Source: CAXMMR01 sp965198995 (GTDB taxonomy: Bacteria > Pseudomonadota > Alphaproteobacteria > Acetobacterales > Acetobacteraceae). Taken from it: a stretch of 64,000 nt of DNA. Below the pieces are notes generated by a model that did not search any database, had not been told where the DNA came from, and worked only from the letters and a program-made list of their open reading frames with translations. The DNA is taken from the NCBI GenBank assembly GCA_965198995.1, contig CBDAQG010000002.1, forward strand, positions 1,798,001-1,862,000, written 5' to 3'. Positions 41,961 to 50,240 of the stretch are shown here, in pieces (positions within the stretch are counted from its first letter, which is position 1; each line of letters starts with the position of its first letter). Made by a program: the position numbers and the translations under genes.

Positions 41961-43124
41961 GTGCCCCTAATCTGGCTACTAGCCGGCGAAGCCAGTGGTG
42001 ACGTCCTAGGCGCCCGCCTCATCGCCGCGCTCCGCGCCCAACGCCCTGACCTCACCGTCGCCGGCATCGGCGGCCCGCGCATGGCCGCGCAAGGCTTCGC
42101 GTCGCTGTTCGACATGCGCGAGCTCGCCGTGATGGGCCTGGTCGAGGTCCTGCCGCGCCTGCTGCCGCTGCGCCGCCGGCTGGACGAGGCGGTCGCCGAC
42201 GTCGCGCGCCGCCGCCCGGCGATGGTGGTCACCATCGACAGCCCCGGCTTCGCCCTGCGCCTGCTGGAGCGCATCGGCCCGCTTGGCCCGAAGCGCGTGC
42301 ACTACGTCGCCCCTCAGGTCTGGGCCTGGCGCGAGCACCGCGTGCGCCGCTTCCCCGGCCTGTGGGACCGGCTGCTCTGCCTGCTGCCGTTCGAGCCCGC
42401 CTTCTTCGCCGGCCACGGCGTGCCGGCCAGCTTCGTCGGCCACCCGGTGCTGCAATCCGGCGCCGACACCGGCGACGCCGCCCGCTTCCGCGCCCGCCAC
42501 GCTTTGCCCGACGACGCCCGCGTGCTGGTGCTGATGCCCGGCAGCCGCCGCAGCGAGGTGCCGCGCCTGCTGCCGGTGTTCGGTCGCACCCTGTCGCTGC
42601 TGGCCGAGCGTCTGCCCGGCCTCGCCCCGGTGATCCCGGTCTCCCCCGTCGTCGCCGAGACCGTCGCCGCCGCCGCCGCCGCCTGGCCGGTGCACGCCAA
42701 GCTGGGCCGCCCGATCCTGGTCACCGAGCAGGCCGACAAGCACGACGCCTACGCCGCCGCCGGCGCCGCGCTGACCAAGTCCGGCACCTCCACCCTCGAG
42801 CTCGCCCTCGCCGGCGTGCCGATGGCCGTCACCTACCGCGTCAACCCGCTCACCGGCCTGCTCGCCCGCCGCCTGATCCGGGTCCCGCACGTCGCCATGG
42901 TCAACCTGCTGGCCGGCCGCGAGATCGTCCCGGAACTCCTGCAGGAACAATGCACTGCCGAACGTCTTGCCGATACCGTCACAAGCCTGTTCAACAGCCC
43001 CTCGGTCGCCGCCGACCAACGCGCCGCCTTCCGCGCCGTCACCGACAGCCTGCGCGCGCCCGGCGGCGTGCTACCCGCCGACGCCGCCGCCACCGCCATC
43101 CTGGAGCTTCTGGATCAGCCCTGA
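41961..43124 (+). CDS. lpxB: Lipid-A-disaccharide synthase
   Basis: LpxB joins UDP-2,3-diacylglucosamine and lipid X in lipid A synthesis. I start at GTG 41961 (387 residues), giving VPLIWLLAGEASGDVLGARLI, the usual N-terminus. The long upstream frame is translated repeat. FFVGHPVL-like SFVGHPVLQSGAD, LMPGSRRSEVPRLLP and TKSGTSTLELALAGVPMAVTYR are family motifs. There is no evident ribosome site because the repeat touches the start. The 3' end overlaps the convergent oxidoreductase gene by 54 bases. Confidence 0.93.
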   Translation: MPLIWLLAGEASGDVLGARLIAALRAQRPDLTVAGIGGPRMAAQGFASLFDMRELAVMGLVEVLPRLLPLRRRLDEAVADVARRRPAMVVTIDSPGFALRLLERIGPLGPKRVHYVAPQVWAWREHRVRRFPGLWDRLLCLLPFEPAFFAGHGVPASFVGHPVLQSGADTGDAARFRARHALPDDARVLVLMPGSRRSEVPRLLPVFGRTLSLLAERLPGLAPVIPVSPVVAETVAAAAAAWPVHAKLGRPILVTEQADKHDAYAAAGAALTKSGTSTLELALAGVPMAVTYRVNPLTGLLARRLIRVPHVAMVNLLAGREIVPELLQEQCTAERLADTVTSLFNSPSVAADQRAAFRAVTDSLRAPGGVLPADAAATAILELLDQP

Positions 43125-44069
43125 CGCCTCCGCCGCCCGCCGCGACGCCGCCATCCCCTCGCCGACCGCGATCGCCGCCGCCAGCGCCCGCCGCCCGGCC
43201 GCCGCATCCACCAGCACCGGCACGCCGTCCAGGCACGCGGCCGCAAACGCCTCGTGCTCCGCCGCCAGCGTGTCATGGTCGTCCCAGCCGGTCTCCTCGC
43301 GCCGGAACCCGCCCGTCCCCGGCAGCGGCAGCCCACGCTCCCGCCCCAGCATCACCAGCTTGCGGGCGACAAAATCCGCGGAAAGATACCCCTCCTCGGA
43401 AAACATCCGCATCCGCCGCTCCGTCTTCAGCGCAATCCGGCTCGCCGTGATCGTCGCCACGCAGCCGTTCTCGAATCGCACCCGCGCATTGGCGATGTCC
43501 TCCAACCGGCTTGACACCGCCGCCCCCAGCGCGTCCACGCTCAGGATCGGGCTGTCCACCAGCGACAGCACCAGGTCGAGGTCATGGATCATCAGGTCGA
43601 GAATGACCGAAACGTCCGTCCCCCGCGGCTTATACGGCGCCACCCGCGTCGCCTCGATATACAGCGGCCGCGCCATCCGCCGGCTGATCGCCGCGTGCTC
43701 GGCCGAGTAGCGCAGCAAATGCCCCACCTGCAGCACCAGCGACCGCTCGCCCGCCAACGCCGCCAACCCGTCGGCTTCAGCCAGCGTCGCCGCGATCGGC
43801 TTCTCCACCAGCACATGCCGCCCCGCCCGCAAGGCCGCCCCCGCCAGCGCGAAATGCGTCTCCGCCGGCGTCGCAATCACCACCGCGTCGCAGGCGGCGA
43901 GCAACGCCTCAAACCCCAACGCCGCACAGCCCACCTCCCGCGCGACGAGCCCAGCCCGGGCCGCGTCGGCATCATGCAACCCCACCAGCACCGCACGCCG
44001 ACTCGCCCTGACCTTAAGGGCATGAAACCGGCCAAAATGACCAGCTCCAACGATGCCGATGCGCAGCAT
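43071..44069 (-). CDS. Gfo/Idh/MocA family NAD(P)-dependent oxidoreductase
   Basis: A 332-residue two-domain dehydrogenase from ATG 44069. The Rossmann motif is IGIVGAGHFGRFHALKV. HVLVEKPIAATLAEAD has the family EKP lysine, and SVILDLMIHDLDLVLSLV holds the catalytic His-Asp segment. Location beside lpxB suggests a sugar-nucleotide substrate. Relatives next to lipid A genes include GnnA, which oxidises UDP-GlcNAc at C3 for diamino-type lipid A; this is an inference, not a firm call. The Gly-rich C-terminus is an effect of overlap with lpxB. Confidence 0.88.
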   Translation of the reverse strand: MLRIGIVGAGHFGRFHALKVRASRRAVLVGLHDADAARAGLVAREVGCAALGFEALLAACDAVVIATPAETHFALAGAALRAGRHVLVEKPIAATLAEADGLAALAGERSLVLQVGHLLRYSAEHAAISRRMARPLYIEATRVAPYKPRGTDVSVILDLMIHDLDLVLSLVDSPILSVDALGAAVSSRLEDIANARVRFENGCVATITASRIALKTERRMRMFSEEGYLSADFVARKLVMLGRERGLPLPGTGGFRREETGWDDHDTLAAEHEAFAAACLDGVPVLVDAAAGRRALAAAIAVGEGMAASRRAAEASGLIQKLQDGGGGGVGG

Positions 44070-44080
44070 CACGTCAGTCA

Positions 44081-44288
44081 GGAAGGCCAGGGGCTTTGCC
44101 CCTGGACCCCATTAAAGGCGAAGCCTTTAAAATCCATTACTTATCGATGACTCCAAGGCGAGTTCAGTACCGTGGGGGAGCAGAGTTGAATGGCTTCGCC
44201 AAGCAAGAAAGTGCCCGACCGGACTCCCTACGGATGCGGGTCTGGGGGCGCCGCCCCCAGCGGGTCCAGGGCAGAGCCCTGACCTTAC
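44081..44288. repeat. Composite palindromic repeat, copy 8 (family A, full length)
   Basis: Between the oxidoreductase start (minus strand) and secD (plus strand). It carries CCAGGGGCTTTGCCCCTGG, ATTAAAGGCGAAGCCTTTAA, TGAATGGCTTCGCCAAGCAA, TGGGGGCGCCGCCCCCA and CCAGGGCAGAGCCCTG. It is nearly identical in order and spacing to copy 5. Confidence 0.9.
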
Positions 44289-44347
44289 TAGCAGCCCGCC
44301 CCACCCCCGCGCTATACGCCCGCAATCCGAGGAGCCTGCCTGCCACG

Positions 44348-45922
44348 ATGATGTATTTCAGCCGCGCCAAGACCCTGTCGATCCTGGGCGTCTGCGTGCT
44401 GGGCGTCTTGCTCTGCCTGCCCAATTTGTTCGCCAGCCCCGCCGCCTGGCTGCCCTGGCGCCAGATCCATCTCGGCCTCGACCTGCGCGGCGGCAGCTAC
44501 CTGCTGCTCGAGATCGACATGCGCTCGGTCGTCCGCGAGCGCCTCGACAGCCTGGCCGACAGCGCCCGCTCCACCCTGCTGCACGACGCCATCGGCTACC
44601 AGAACTTCGCCACCCACCAGGCCGCCGAGCCCGGCGCGCCCGACCAGGTCACCTTCCACCTGCGCGACCCGTCCCAGTCCGCCGCCGCGCTCACCGCCCT
44701 GCGCGCCCTGCCCCAGGCCACCCCCGGCGAGTTCACCGTCGCCGACGCGACTGGCCAGGTCAGCCTCACCCTCTCCGAGGCGGCGCTGCGCCAGCGCGCC
44801 GACGGTGCCATCGAGCAATCGATCGAGATCGTCCGCCGCCGCATCGACGAGACCGGCGTCGCCGATCCGCAGATCGCCCGACAGGGCGACAACCGCATCG
44901 TCGTCCAGCTCCCCGGCATCACCAATCCCGAGCGCATCAAGCAGCTCCTCGGTCAGACCGCCAAGATGACCTTCCACCTGGTCGACGAGTCGGTGCCGCC
45001 CACCGCCACCGCCGCCCCGCCGGGCGACACGCTGCTGCCGATGCAGGCCAACCCGGCCCAGCACATCGCCGTGCGCAACACCGTCGCCGTCGACGGCGCC
45101 AACCTCACCGACGCCCGCCCCGGCCAGGATCAGCAAACCGCCCAGTGGACGGTCAACTTCACCTTCGACAGCCTCGGCGCCCGCCGCTTCGCCGCCATCA
45201 CCCAGCAGAATGTCGGCCACCCCTTCGCCATCGTGCTCGACAACCGGGTGATCACCGCCCCGGTGATCCAGGAGGCGATCACCGGCGGCCAGGGTCGCAT
45301 CACCGGCCATTTCGACGCCCAGTCCGCCAGCGACCTCGCAGTGCTGCTGCGCGCCGGCGCCCTGCCCGCCCCGCTCAGCGTGATCGAGGAGCGCTCGGTC
45401 GGCCCCGAGCTGGGTGCGGACAGCATCCGCGCCGGCGCCATCTCGCTGGTCGTCGGGCTGATCCTCGTCGTCACCTTCATGGGCGTCTTCTATGGCCAGT
45501 TCGGCTGGTATGCGAACCTCGCTCTGGTCGTGAACCTGATCCTGATCCTTGCCGTCCTGTCGCTGTTCGAGGCGGTGCTCACCCTGCCCGGCATGGCCGG
45601 CCTACTGCTCACCCTGGGCATGGCGGTCGACGCCAACATCCTGATCAACGAGCGCATTCGCGAGGAGGCCCGCCACGGCCGCACCCCGCTCGGCGCCATG
45701 GAGCACGGCTTCAAGCGCGCCTTCTCCACCATCCTGGACAGCAACGTCACCGCCCTGCTCGCCCACGTCATGCTGTTCGTCTTCGGCACCGGCCCGGTGC
45801 GCGGCTTCGCGCTGACGATCACCATCGGCATCGCCACCACCCTGTTCACGGTGACGGTGTTCACCCGCCTGCTGATGGTCCGCTGGTACACCGCCCGCCG
45901 CCCGGCCTTGCTCCCCGTATAG
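44348..45922 (+). CDS. secD: Protein translocase subunit SecD
   Basis: SecD, with SecF, drives late protein translocation through SecYEG using the proton gradient. 524 residues from ATG 44348. TM1 is at about 8-28, then IHLGLDLRGGSYLLLEIDM (conserved D1 motif). A large periplasmic region is followed by a cluster of five TM segments from about 345. That region has ITGGQGRITGHF, LRAGALPAPLSVIEERSVGPELGADSI and LGMAVDANILINERIREE. No yajC precedes it. Confidence 0.96.
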   Translation: MMYFSRAKTLSILGVCVLGVLLCLPNLFASPAAWLPWRQIHLGLDLRGGSYLLLEIDMRSVVRERLDSLADSARSTLLHDAIGYQNFATHQAAEPGAPDQVTFHLRDPSQSAAALTALRALPQATPGEFTVADATGQVSLTLSEAALRQRADGAIEQSIEIVRRRIDETGVADPQIARQGDNRIVVQLPGITNPERIKQLLGQTAKMTFHLVDESVPPTATAAPPGDTLLPMQANPAQHIAVRNTVAVDGANLTDARPGQDQQTAQWTVNFTFDSLGARRFAAITQQNVGHPFAIVLDNRVITAPVIQEAITGGQGRITGHFDAQSASDLAVLLRAGALPAPLSVIEERSVGPELGADSIRAGAISLVVGLILVVTFMGVFYGQFGWYANLALVVNLILILAVLSLFEAVLTLPGMAGLLLTLGMAVDANILINERIREEARHGRTPLGAMEHGFKRAFSTILDSNVTALLAHVMLFVFGTGPVRGFALTITIGIATTLFTVTVFTRLLMVRWYTARRPALLPV

Positions 45923-45925
45923 CCA

Positions 45926-46052
45926 GAAGGCGAGTGGCGTTGCCCCTCGACTCCGTTCAAGGCGAAGCCTTTAAAATCCATCACTTAAGAGATGCAGGTC
46001 TGGGGGCGCCGCCCCCAGCGAGGTCCAGGAGCAGAGCTCCTGGCCTTTCTTC
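45926..46052. repeat. Composite palindromic repeat, copy 9 (family A, short form)
   Basis: A shortened copy lacking the middle spacer, lying within the secD-secF space three bases after the secD stop. Modules are TTCAAGGCGAAGCCTTTAA, TGGGGGCGCCGCCCCCA and CCAGGAGCAGAGCTCCTGG. The 62 bp after it up to secF are A/T-richer and may hold the secF ribosome site and possibly a promoter. Confidence 0.85.
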
Positions 46053-46114
46053 GCCTAAACCTTATTTTCTCCTAACAATCTCATCAGCTTAATATTGAAG
46101 CGCGAAAGCACCCC

Positions 46115-47089
46115 ATGCTGCTCCGGCCTTTATTTCGTTTAGTTCCTGACGGCACCCGCATCCACTTCATGCGCGGGCGTTTCGTCGGCCTCGCCACCTC
46201 GGCGTTCCTCTCCATCGCCTCGATCATCCTGTTCATCCGCCCCGGCCTCAACCTCGGTATCGACTTCCGCGGCGGCATCGTGCTCGAAGCGCGCACCCCT
46301 GGCCCGGCCAACTTCGCGGGGTTGCGCGCCGGACTGGCCGCGCACGGCATCGCCGCCGCCGGCATCCAGCGCTTCGGCGCCGCCGACGACGTGCTGATCC
46401 GCCTTGACGCGGAGCCCAGCGAGCAACGCACCCAGAGCGAAATCACGGCACTACGCGCCGCCCTCGCCCAGGCCGCCCCTGGTGCGACCGTGCTGCGCAC
46501 CGACGTCGTCGGCGCCTCCGTCTCGGCCGAGCTGTTCCGCAACGGCCTGCTGGCGCTCGGCATCAGCCTGCTGATGATCCTCGCCTACATCTGGTTCCGC
46601 TTCGAGTGGCAGTTCGCCGTCGGCGCCGTCGCCACCCTGATCCTCGACGTCACCAAGGCGGTCGGCTTCCTGGCCCTCACCCGCATCGAGTTCGACCTGG
46701 TCATGGTTGCCGCGATCCTGACGGTGATCGGGTATTCCACAAACGATAAGGTTGTCGTGTACGATCGTGTGCGAGAGAACCTGCGACGTTACAAGACGAT
46801 GCCTTTACGCGAGCTGATCGACTTGTCCATCAACGAAACCCTGAACCGCACGCTGGGCACCTCCAGCACGGTTTTCCTGGCCGCGCTGCCGCTCGCCCTG
46901 TTCGGCGGCGCCACCCTGTCGGGCTTCGCCTGGGTGATGCTGTTCGGCATCGTCGTCGGCACCTCCAGCTCGATCTTCATCGCCGCCCCCATTCTGCTGC
47001 TGCTCGGCGAGAAGCGCCTGCGCCGCGATGCCGTGGCCGCACCGCCGGTGCGCAAGACGGGCGCCGACCTGCCAGGTCAGGCCCGCTGA
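46115..47089 (+). CDS. secF: Protein translocase subunit SecF
   Basis: Partner of SecD, 324 residues, six membrane segments. LNLGIDFRGGIVLEART is the conserved D1-type motif. VGASVSAELFRNGLLALGISLLMILAYIWFRFEWQF and MVAAILTVIGYSTNDKVVVYDRVRENLRRYK are the D4/D5-type segments. Its stop is followed at once by the open frame of the EAL protein. It is separated from secD by 192 bp including a repeat, unlike the tight coupling seen in most genomes. Confidence 0.96.
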   Translation: MLLRPLFRLVPDGTRIHFMRGRFVGLATSAFLSIASIILFIRPGLNLGIDFRGGIVLEARTPGPANFAGLRAGLAAHGIAAAGIQRFGAADDVLIRLDAEPSEQRTQSEITALRAALAQAAPGATVLRTDVVGASVSAELFRNGLLALGISLLMILAYIWFRFEWQFAVGAVATLILDVTKAVGFLALTRIEFDLVMVAAILTVIGYSTNDKVVVYDRVRENLRRYKTMPLRELIDLSINETLNRTLGTSSTVFLAALPLALFGGATLSGFAWVMLFGIVVGTSSSIFIAAPILLLLGEKRLRRDAVAAPPVRKTGADLPGQAR

Positions 47090-47187
47090 GCGGGCGCACT
47101 CCGCCAAAGCGCGCGCCCCGCGCCGCCCTCGCGCGGTCCGGCGGCCGCCTGCTGCTGCTGCGCGGCAGTGCGGAGCTCACCAGCACC

Positions 47188-48243
47188 GTGCGCGACGCGG
47201 CGCGCCGCATCGGCGCCAGCCTCGATGAGGCCAACGACGTGCCGGAGGCGCTCGCCATGCTGCTGCGCCCGCACGACGCCTACTCGCATCTGCTGGTGCC
47301 GTCCGGCACCGCCGAGGCCGACATCGACGACCTGCTCGGCCTCGCCTCCGAGGACCTCCGCAACGAGCCGCTGCTACTCGGCGACCAGCCGGTGCAGCAC
47401 TGGAACGCCCACCACGTCGTCGAACCCTCGATCGAGACGCTGGCGCCGATCCTGGCCGCACCGGCCAGCCCGCCACGCCGCATCAGCCTCGACGCCGCCG
47501 CCCTCGCCGTGGCGCTCGACGCCGGCTGGCTGCGCATGCGCTTCCAGCCCATCGTCGACGCCCACACCCAGCGCCCGGTCAGCCTCGAGGCCCTGGCCCG
47601 GGTGCACCACCCGCAGCACGGCATCCTGCCGCCCGCCAGCTTCCGCCGCGGCCTGGCCGATGCCACGCTGGCGCGCCGGATGTTCGACACCGCGCTGGAG
47701 CAGACCCTGGTCACCACCGCGACGGTGCTGCGCGGCAGCGGCATCGGCATCAACGTCAACATCCCGCTGCTGCTGCTGCAGGCGCCGGGCCTGGTCGACC
47801 ACCTGCTCGACACCTGCCGGCGCCATGCCGTCGACCCTGCCTTCGTCACCCTTGAGCTGCTCGAGCGCCCGCAGCCGCTGGCGCCGACGCAGCTCAGGCC
47901 GGCGCTGGACGGGCTGCGCGCCGCCGGCTTCGGCATCGCCATCGACGACGCCGGGCCCGCCCAGCCGCACTGGCGCGAGCTCAGCGTCCTGCCCTTCACC
48001 TCCATCAAGCTGGACAAGAGCCTGGTGCGCGGCGCCGGGCACGCCGCCGCCGCCATCATCGAGGCCGCGCACGCCGCCGCCATGCTCGTCGTCGCCGAAG
48101 GCGTCGAGACCCACGCCATCCGCCAACGCATGGTCAGCCTCGGCGCCGACCTGCTGCAGGGCTTCCTCTACGCCCGCCCAATGCCGGCCGCCGCCTTGCC
48201 GGCCTGGCTGCGCGACGCCTCAGAGCTCAAGCCGCCGCACTGA
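47188..48243 (+). CDS. EAL-domain protein with N-terminal receiver-like region
   Basis: Putative cyclic-di-GMP phosphodiesterase, at least 351 residues. From GTG 47188 the EAL domain spans about 100-340. Present are Glu134 (SLEALAR), Asn191, Glu223 (LELLE), Asp253-Asp254, Lys274 (SIKLDK), Glu304 (VVAEGVE) and LQGFLYARPM. Loop 6, usually DDFGTG, reads DDAGPA, so activity may be altered. The open frame continues upstream to a CTG at 47086 overlapping the secF stop, encoding a protein-like LLLLRGSAELTSTVRDAARR; the true start may lie there. The 3' end overlaps recO by 24 bases. Confidence 0.85.
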   Translation: MRDAARRIGASLDEANDVPEALAMLLRPHDAYSHLLVPSGTAEADIDDLLGLASEDLRNEPLLLGDQPVQHWNAHHVVEPSIETLAPILAAPASPPRRISLDAAALAVALDAGWLRMRFQPIVDAHTQRPVSLEALARVHHPQHGILPPASFRRGLADATLARRMFDTALEQTLVTTATVLRGSGIGINVNIPLLLLQAPGLVDHLLDTCRRHAVDPAFVTLELLERPQPLAPTQLRPALDGLRAAGFGIAIDDAGPAQPHWRELSVLPFTSIKLDKSLVRGAGHAAAAIIEAAHAAAMLVVAEGVETHAIRQRMVSLGADLLQGFLYARPMPAAALPAWLRDASELKPPH

Positions 48244-48954
48244 TTCCGTCAGCCGCAGCCGTGCCGGCGGCAGCGGCCGGTGCTGGGCGCCATAGGCGTC
48301 CCGCGCCAGGAAATGCCCGGTCAGCGCCAGCCCATCCGCCGCATCCGCCGGCGAGACCGCCGCCGGCACCGCCTCCGCCACCACGAAGCCCGGCAGCCGC
48401 AGCAGCCGCTCGCGCCAGTCCCCGGCATGCGCCACCCCGACCGCCCGCCCGCTGCGCGGCGAGACGAACGCCAGCCCCTCGCACTCGCCGCTGACCGCGC
48501 AGCGTCCAAGGTCCAGCCCGAAGCCGAGGGCGGCCAGCAGCCGCAGCTCGAAGCGCACCAGCAACGCCACCGGGTCGACGTCGCGCGACAGCGAGGTGAT
48601 CAGACCCACCAGCGCCTCGAACACCGCCGGATGCGGCTGCCGCTCCGCCAGCGTCGTCTCCGCCTCCCCACACGCCGCCAGCAACACTCCAAGCCGCCGC
48701 GCATCCGCCATCGCCAACGCCGCCGCCGGATGCACAAGCTCGGCGCTCAACGACCCAAGCTGCTCCGCCAGCCGCGCCACCCAGCGCACCTGCACCAAAT
48801 TGCCGGTCTGCCACAACGCCGCCTTGCCGCGCGACAACCCGCCCTTGGCCAGACCCCGATGCAGCCCCTGCGCCCCGGTCAACACCGCCGCCAGGGCATC
48901 CCCCTCGCCGTAGCGGCGGGCACTCAGCACGATCCCCGGGGAGTCCCATTCCAT
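48220..48954 (-). CDS. recO: DNA repair protein RecO
   Basis: RecO loads RecA onto SSB-coated single-strand DNA in the RecFOR pathway. 244 residues from ATG 48954 (MEWDSPGIVLSARRYGEGD, the usual N-terminal OB-fold start); ATG 48972 is an alternative. Helical-domain motifs include LGSLSAELVHPAAALAMADARR and HPAVFEALVGLI. In many alphaproteobacteria recO follows era; here it is about 48 kb away and faces the EAL gene. Confidence 0.92.
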   Translation of the reverse strand: MEWDSPGIVLSARRYGEGDALAAVLTGAQGLHRGLAKGGLSRGKAALWQTGNLVQVRWVARLAEQLGSLSAELVHPAAALAMADARRLGVLLAACGEAETTLAERQPHPAVFEALVGLITSLSRDVDPVALLVRFELRLLAALGFGLDLGRCAVSGECEGLAFVSPRSGRAVGVAHAGDWRERLLRLPGFVVAEAVPAAVSPADAADGLALTGHFLARDAYGAQHRPLPPARLRLTESVRRLEL

Positions 48955-49316
48955 CTGCGTCAACCAGGGCATGCGAGGCGGGAAAGGCAAGGCCAGAGGC
49001 TCTGCCTCTGGACTCCGCTGGGGCCCGCGGCCCCAGACCCCATCGCGCATGGGACTACGCCTTCAGCGTGCTATTAATCGCCCTACGGCGAGGCCCGTCG
49101 GCGGCACTCCTGCAAATCTTGCCTATCGGCAAGTTTTCCATAAGCCATTAATAATAAGGCAGTATCGCCAGCCAACATCACCCTGATGCCAGCCTCAAGA
49201 GTCTTGCTGTATTTCGCCTAAAAACAAATCCGCAGCTTTGTTGAAGCTCCTCCGAACGGATGCGGGTCTGGGGGCGCCGCCCCCAGCGAGGTCCAGGAGC
49301 AGAGCTCCTGGCCTTC
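48955..49316. repeat. recO/YcjF gap: two half copies of the composite repeat around an A/T-richer island
   Basis: 48985-49040 is one arm (CCAGAGGCTCTGCCTCTGG and TGGGGCCCGCGGCCCCA). 49255-49316 is a second arm (TGGGGGCGCCGCCCCCA and CCAGGAGCAGAGCTCCTGG), ending at the YcjF-like stop. About 200 bp between them is unusually A/T-rich for this genome. It holds a hairpin CTTGCC-TATC-GGCAAG followed by TTTT (49118-49137) and a 31-codon minus-strand frame (49178-49083) with AGGGTG before its ATG. No recognised gene is present. Confidence 0.65.
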
Positions 49317-50240
49317 CTACCGCCTGGACAGCGGCGAGCATGCCGTAGCGGCGGCCCGCGCCAGCACCATCATCCGCCGTGCGCCCACCCCGGCGCCCGC
49401 CATTTCCCCCGCCAGGTGCGCCAGCAGCGGGTTCGACAGCAGCGCGTGCGCCGCCGCGTTGCCCAGGATTTCCGTCGCCGCCACCGCGGTTGCCGCCAGC
49501 ACCGTGCGCCGCACCAGCGCCAGGGTGCCGAGCAATCCCGGCCGCAGCCCGTGCAGCTCCGCCACCTGCCGCAGCAGCCGCAGGCCGCGCCACGACACCA
49601 GCAGCACCGCCAGCGACGGCGAGGGCGTCGCCGCCAGCCCCGCCACCAGCTGCACCGCCGCGACGCGCCCCAGCGCATCGCTGCGTGCGGTGAGGCTGGC
49701 GCCCGGCCCGGCGCTGAGCAGCGCCAGCACCGCGTCCGGATCGTTGGCGCTGTCGATCGCCGCCAGCAGCCCGGCATGCTCGGCCGCGTCCGGCAGCCCG
49801 GCCACCCAGCGCCGCGCCGCCCGCACCCGCCGTCCCGCATCCTGGCCGAGCAGCTCGGCGCGCAGCCGGTCGACGCTGCGCAGCGCCAGCAGCCCGCGCA
49901 GCTCGCGGGCGATGCCGACGAACAGCAGCCCGAACCCAGCCACCGCCACCGCCAGGGTCAGCCAGCCGAGCACCGGCCCGCGGGCGAACTGGTCGGCGAC
50001 GAAGTTCCCCGCCCCCAGCAGCGCGAAGCCCAGCGCCAGCACCGTGAGCCCGGCGAGCGCCAGCGCCGGCGCGCCGCGCCGCCGCCGCGGCGTCAGCGCC
50101 AGCACCATCGGCTCCGGCTCCAGCCGCGCCGAGAGCCCGACCTCGCGCTCGATCCGCGGCTCGATCAGCGGCACCGCGAGCCGATCCCCTGGCGCCTCCT
50201 CTGGCGCATCCCTTGGCGCGTTTCCTGGCGCACCGCTCAC
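49317..50240 (-). CDS. YcjF-like membrane protein (DUF697 family)
   Basis: A 307-residue protein from GTG 50240, overlapping the YcjX-like stop by GTGA. An Asp/Pro/Glu-rich N-terminal tail (1-45) is followed by two membrane segments (about 68-90 and 100-120), then a helical DUF697-type domain. That domain includes RSDALGRVAAVQLVAGLAATPSPSLAVLLVSWRGLRLLRQVAELHGLRPGL. In E. coli YcjF is the inner-membrane partner of YcjX. Its stop touches a composite repeat arm. Confidence 0.82.
   Translation of the reverse strand: MSGAPGNAPRDAPEEAPGDRLAVPLIEPRIEREVGLSARLEPEPMVLALTPRRRRGAPALALAGLTVLALGFALLGAGNFVADQFARGPVLGWLTLAVAVAGFGLLFVGIARELRGLLALRSVDRLRAELLGQDAGRRVRAARRWVAGLPDAAEHAGLLAAIDSANDPDAVLALLSAGPGASLTARSDALGRVAAVQLVAGLAATPSPSLAVLLVSWRGLRLLRQVAELHGLRPGLLGTLALVRRTVLAATAVAATEILGNAAAHALLSNPLLAHLAGEMAGAGVGARRMMVLARAAATACSPLSRR

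Noticed and set aside
49083..49178. 31-residue minus-strand peptide as a real gene
   Set aside because: It has a possible ribosome site but no homology signal, unusual codons and no conservation data; kept only as an observation.
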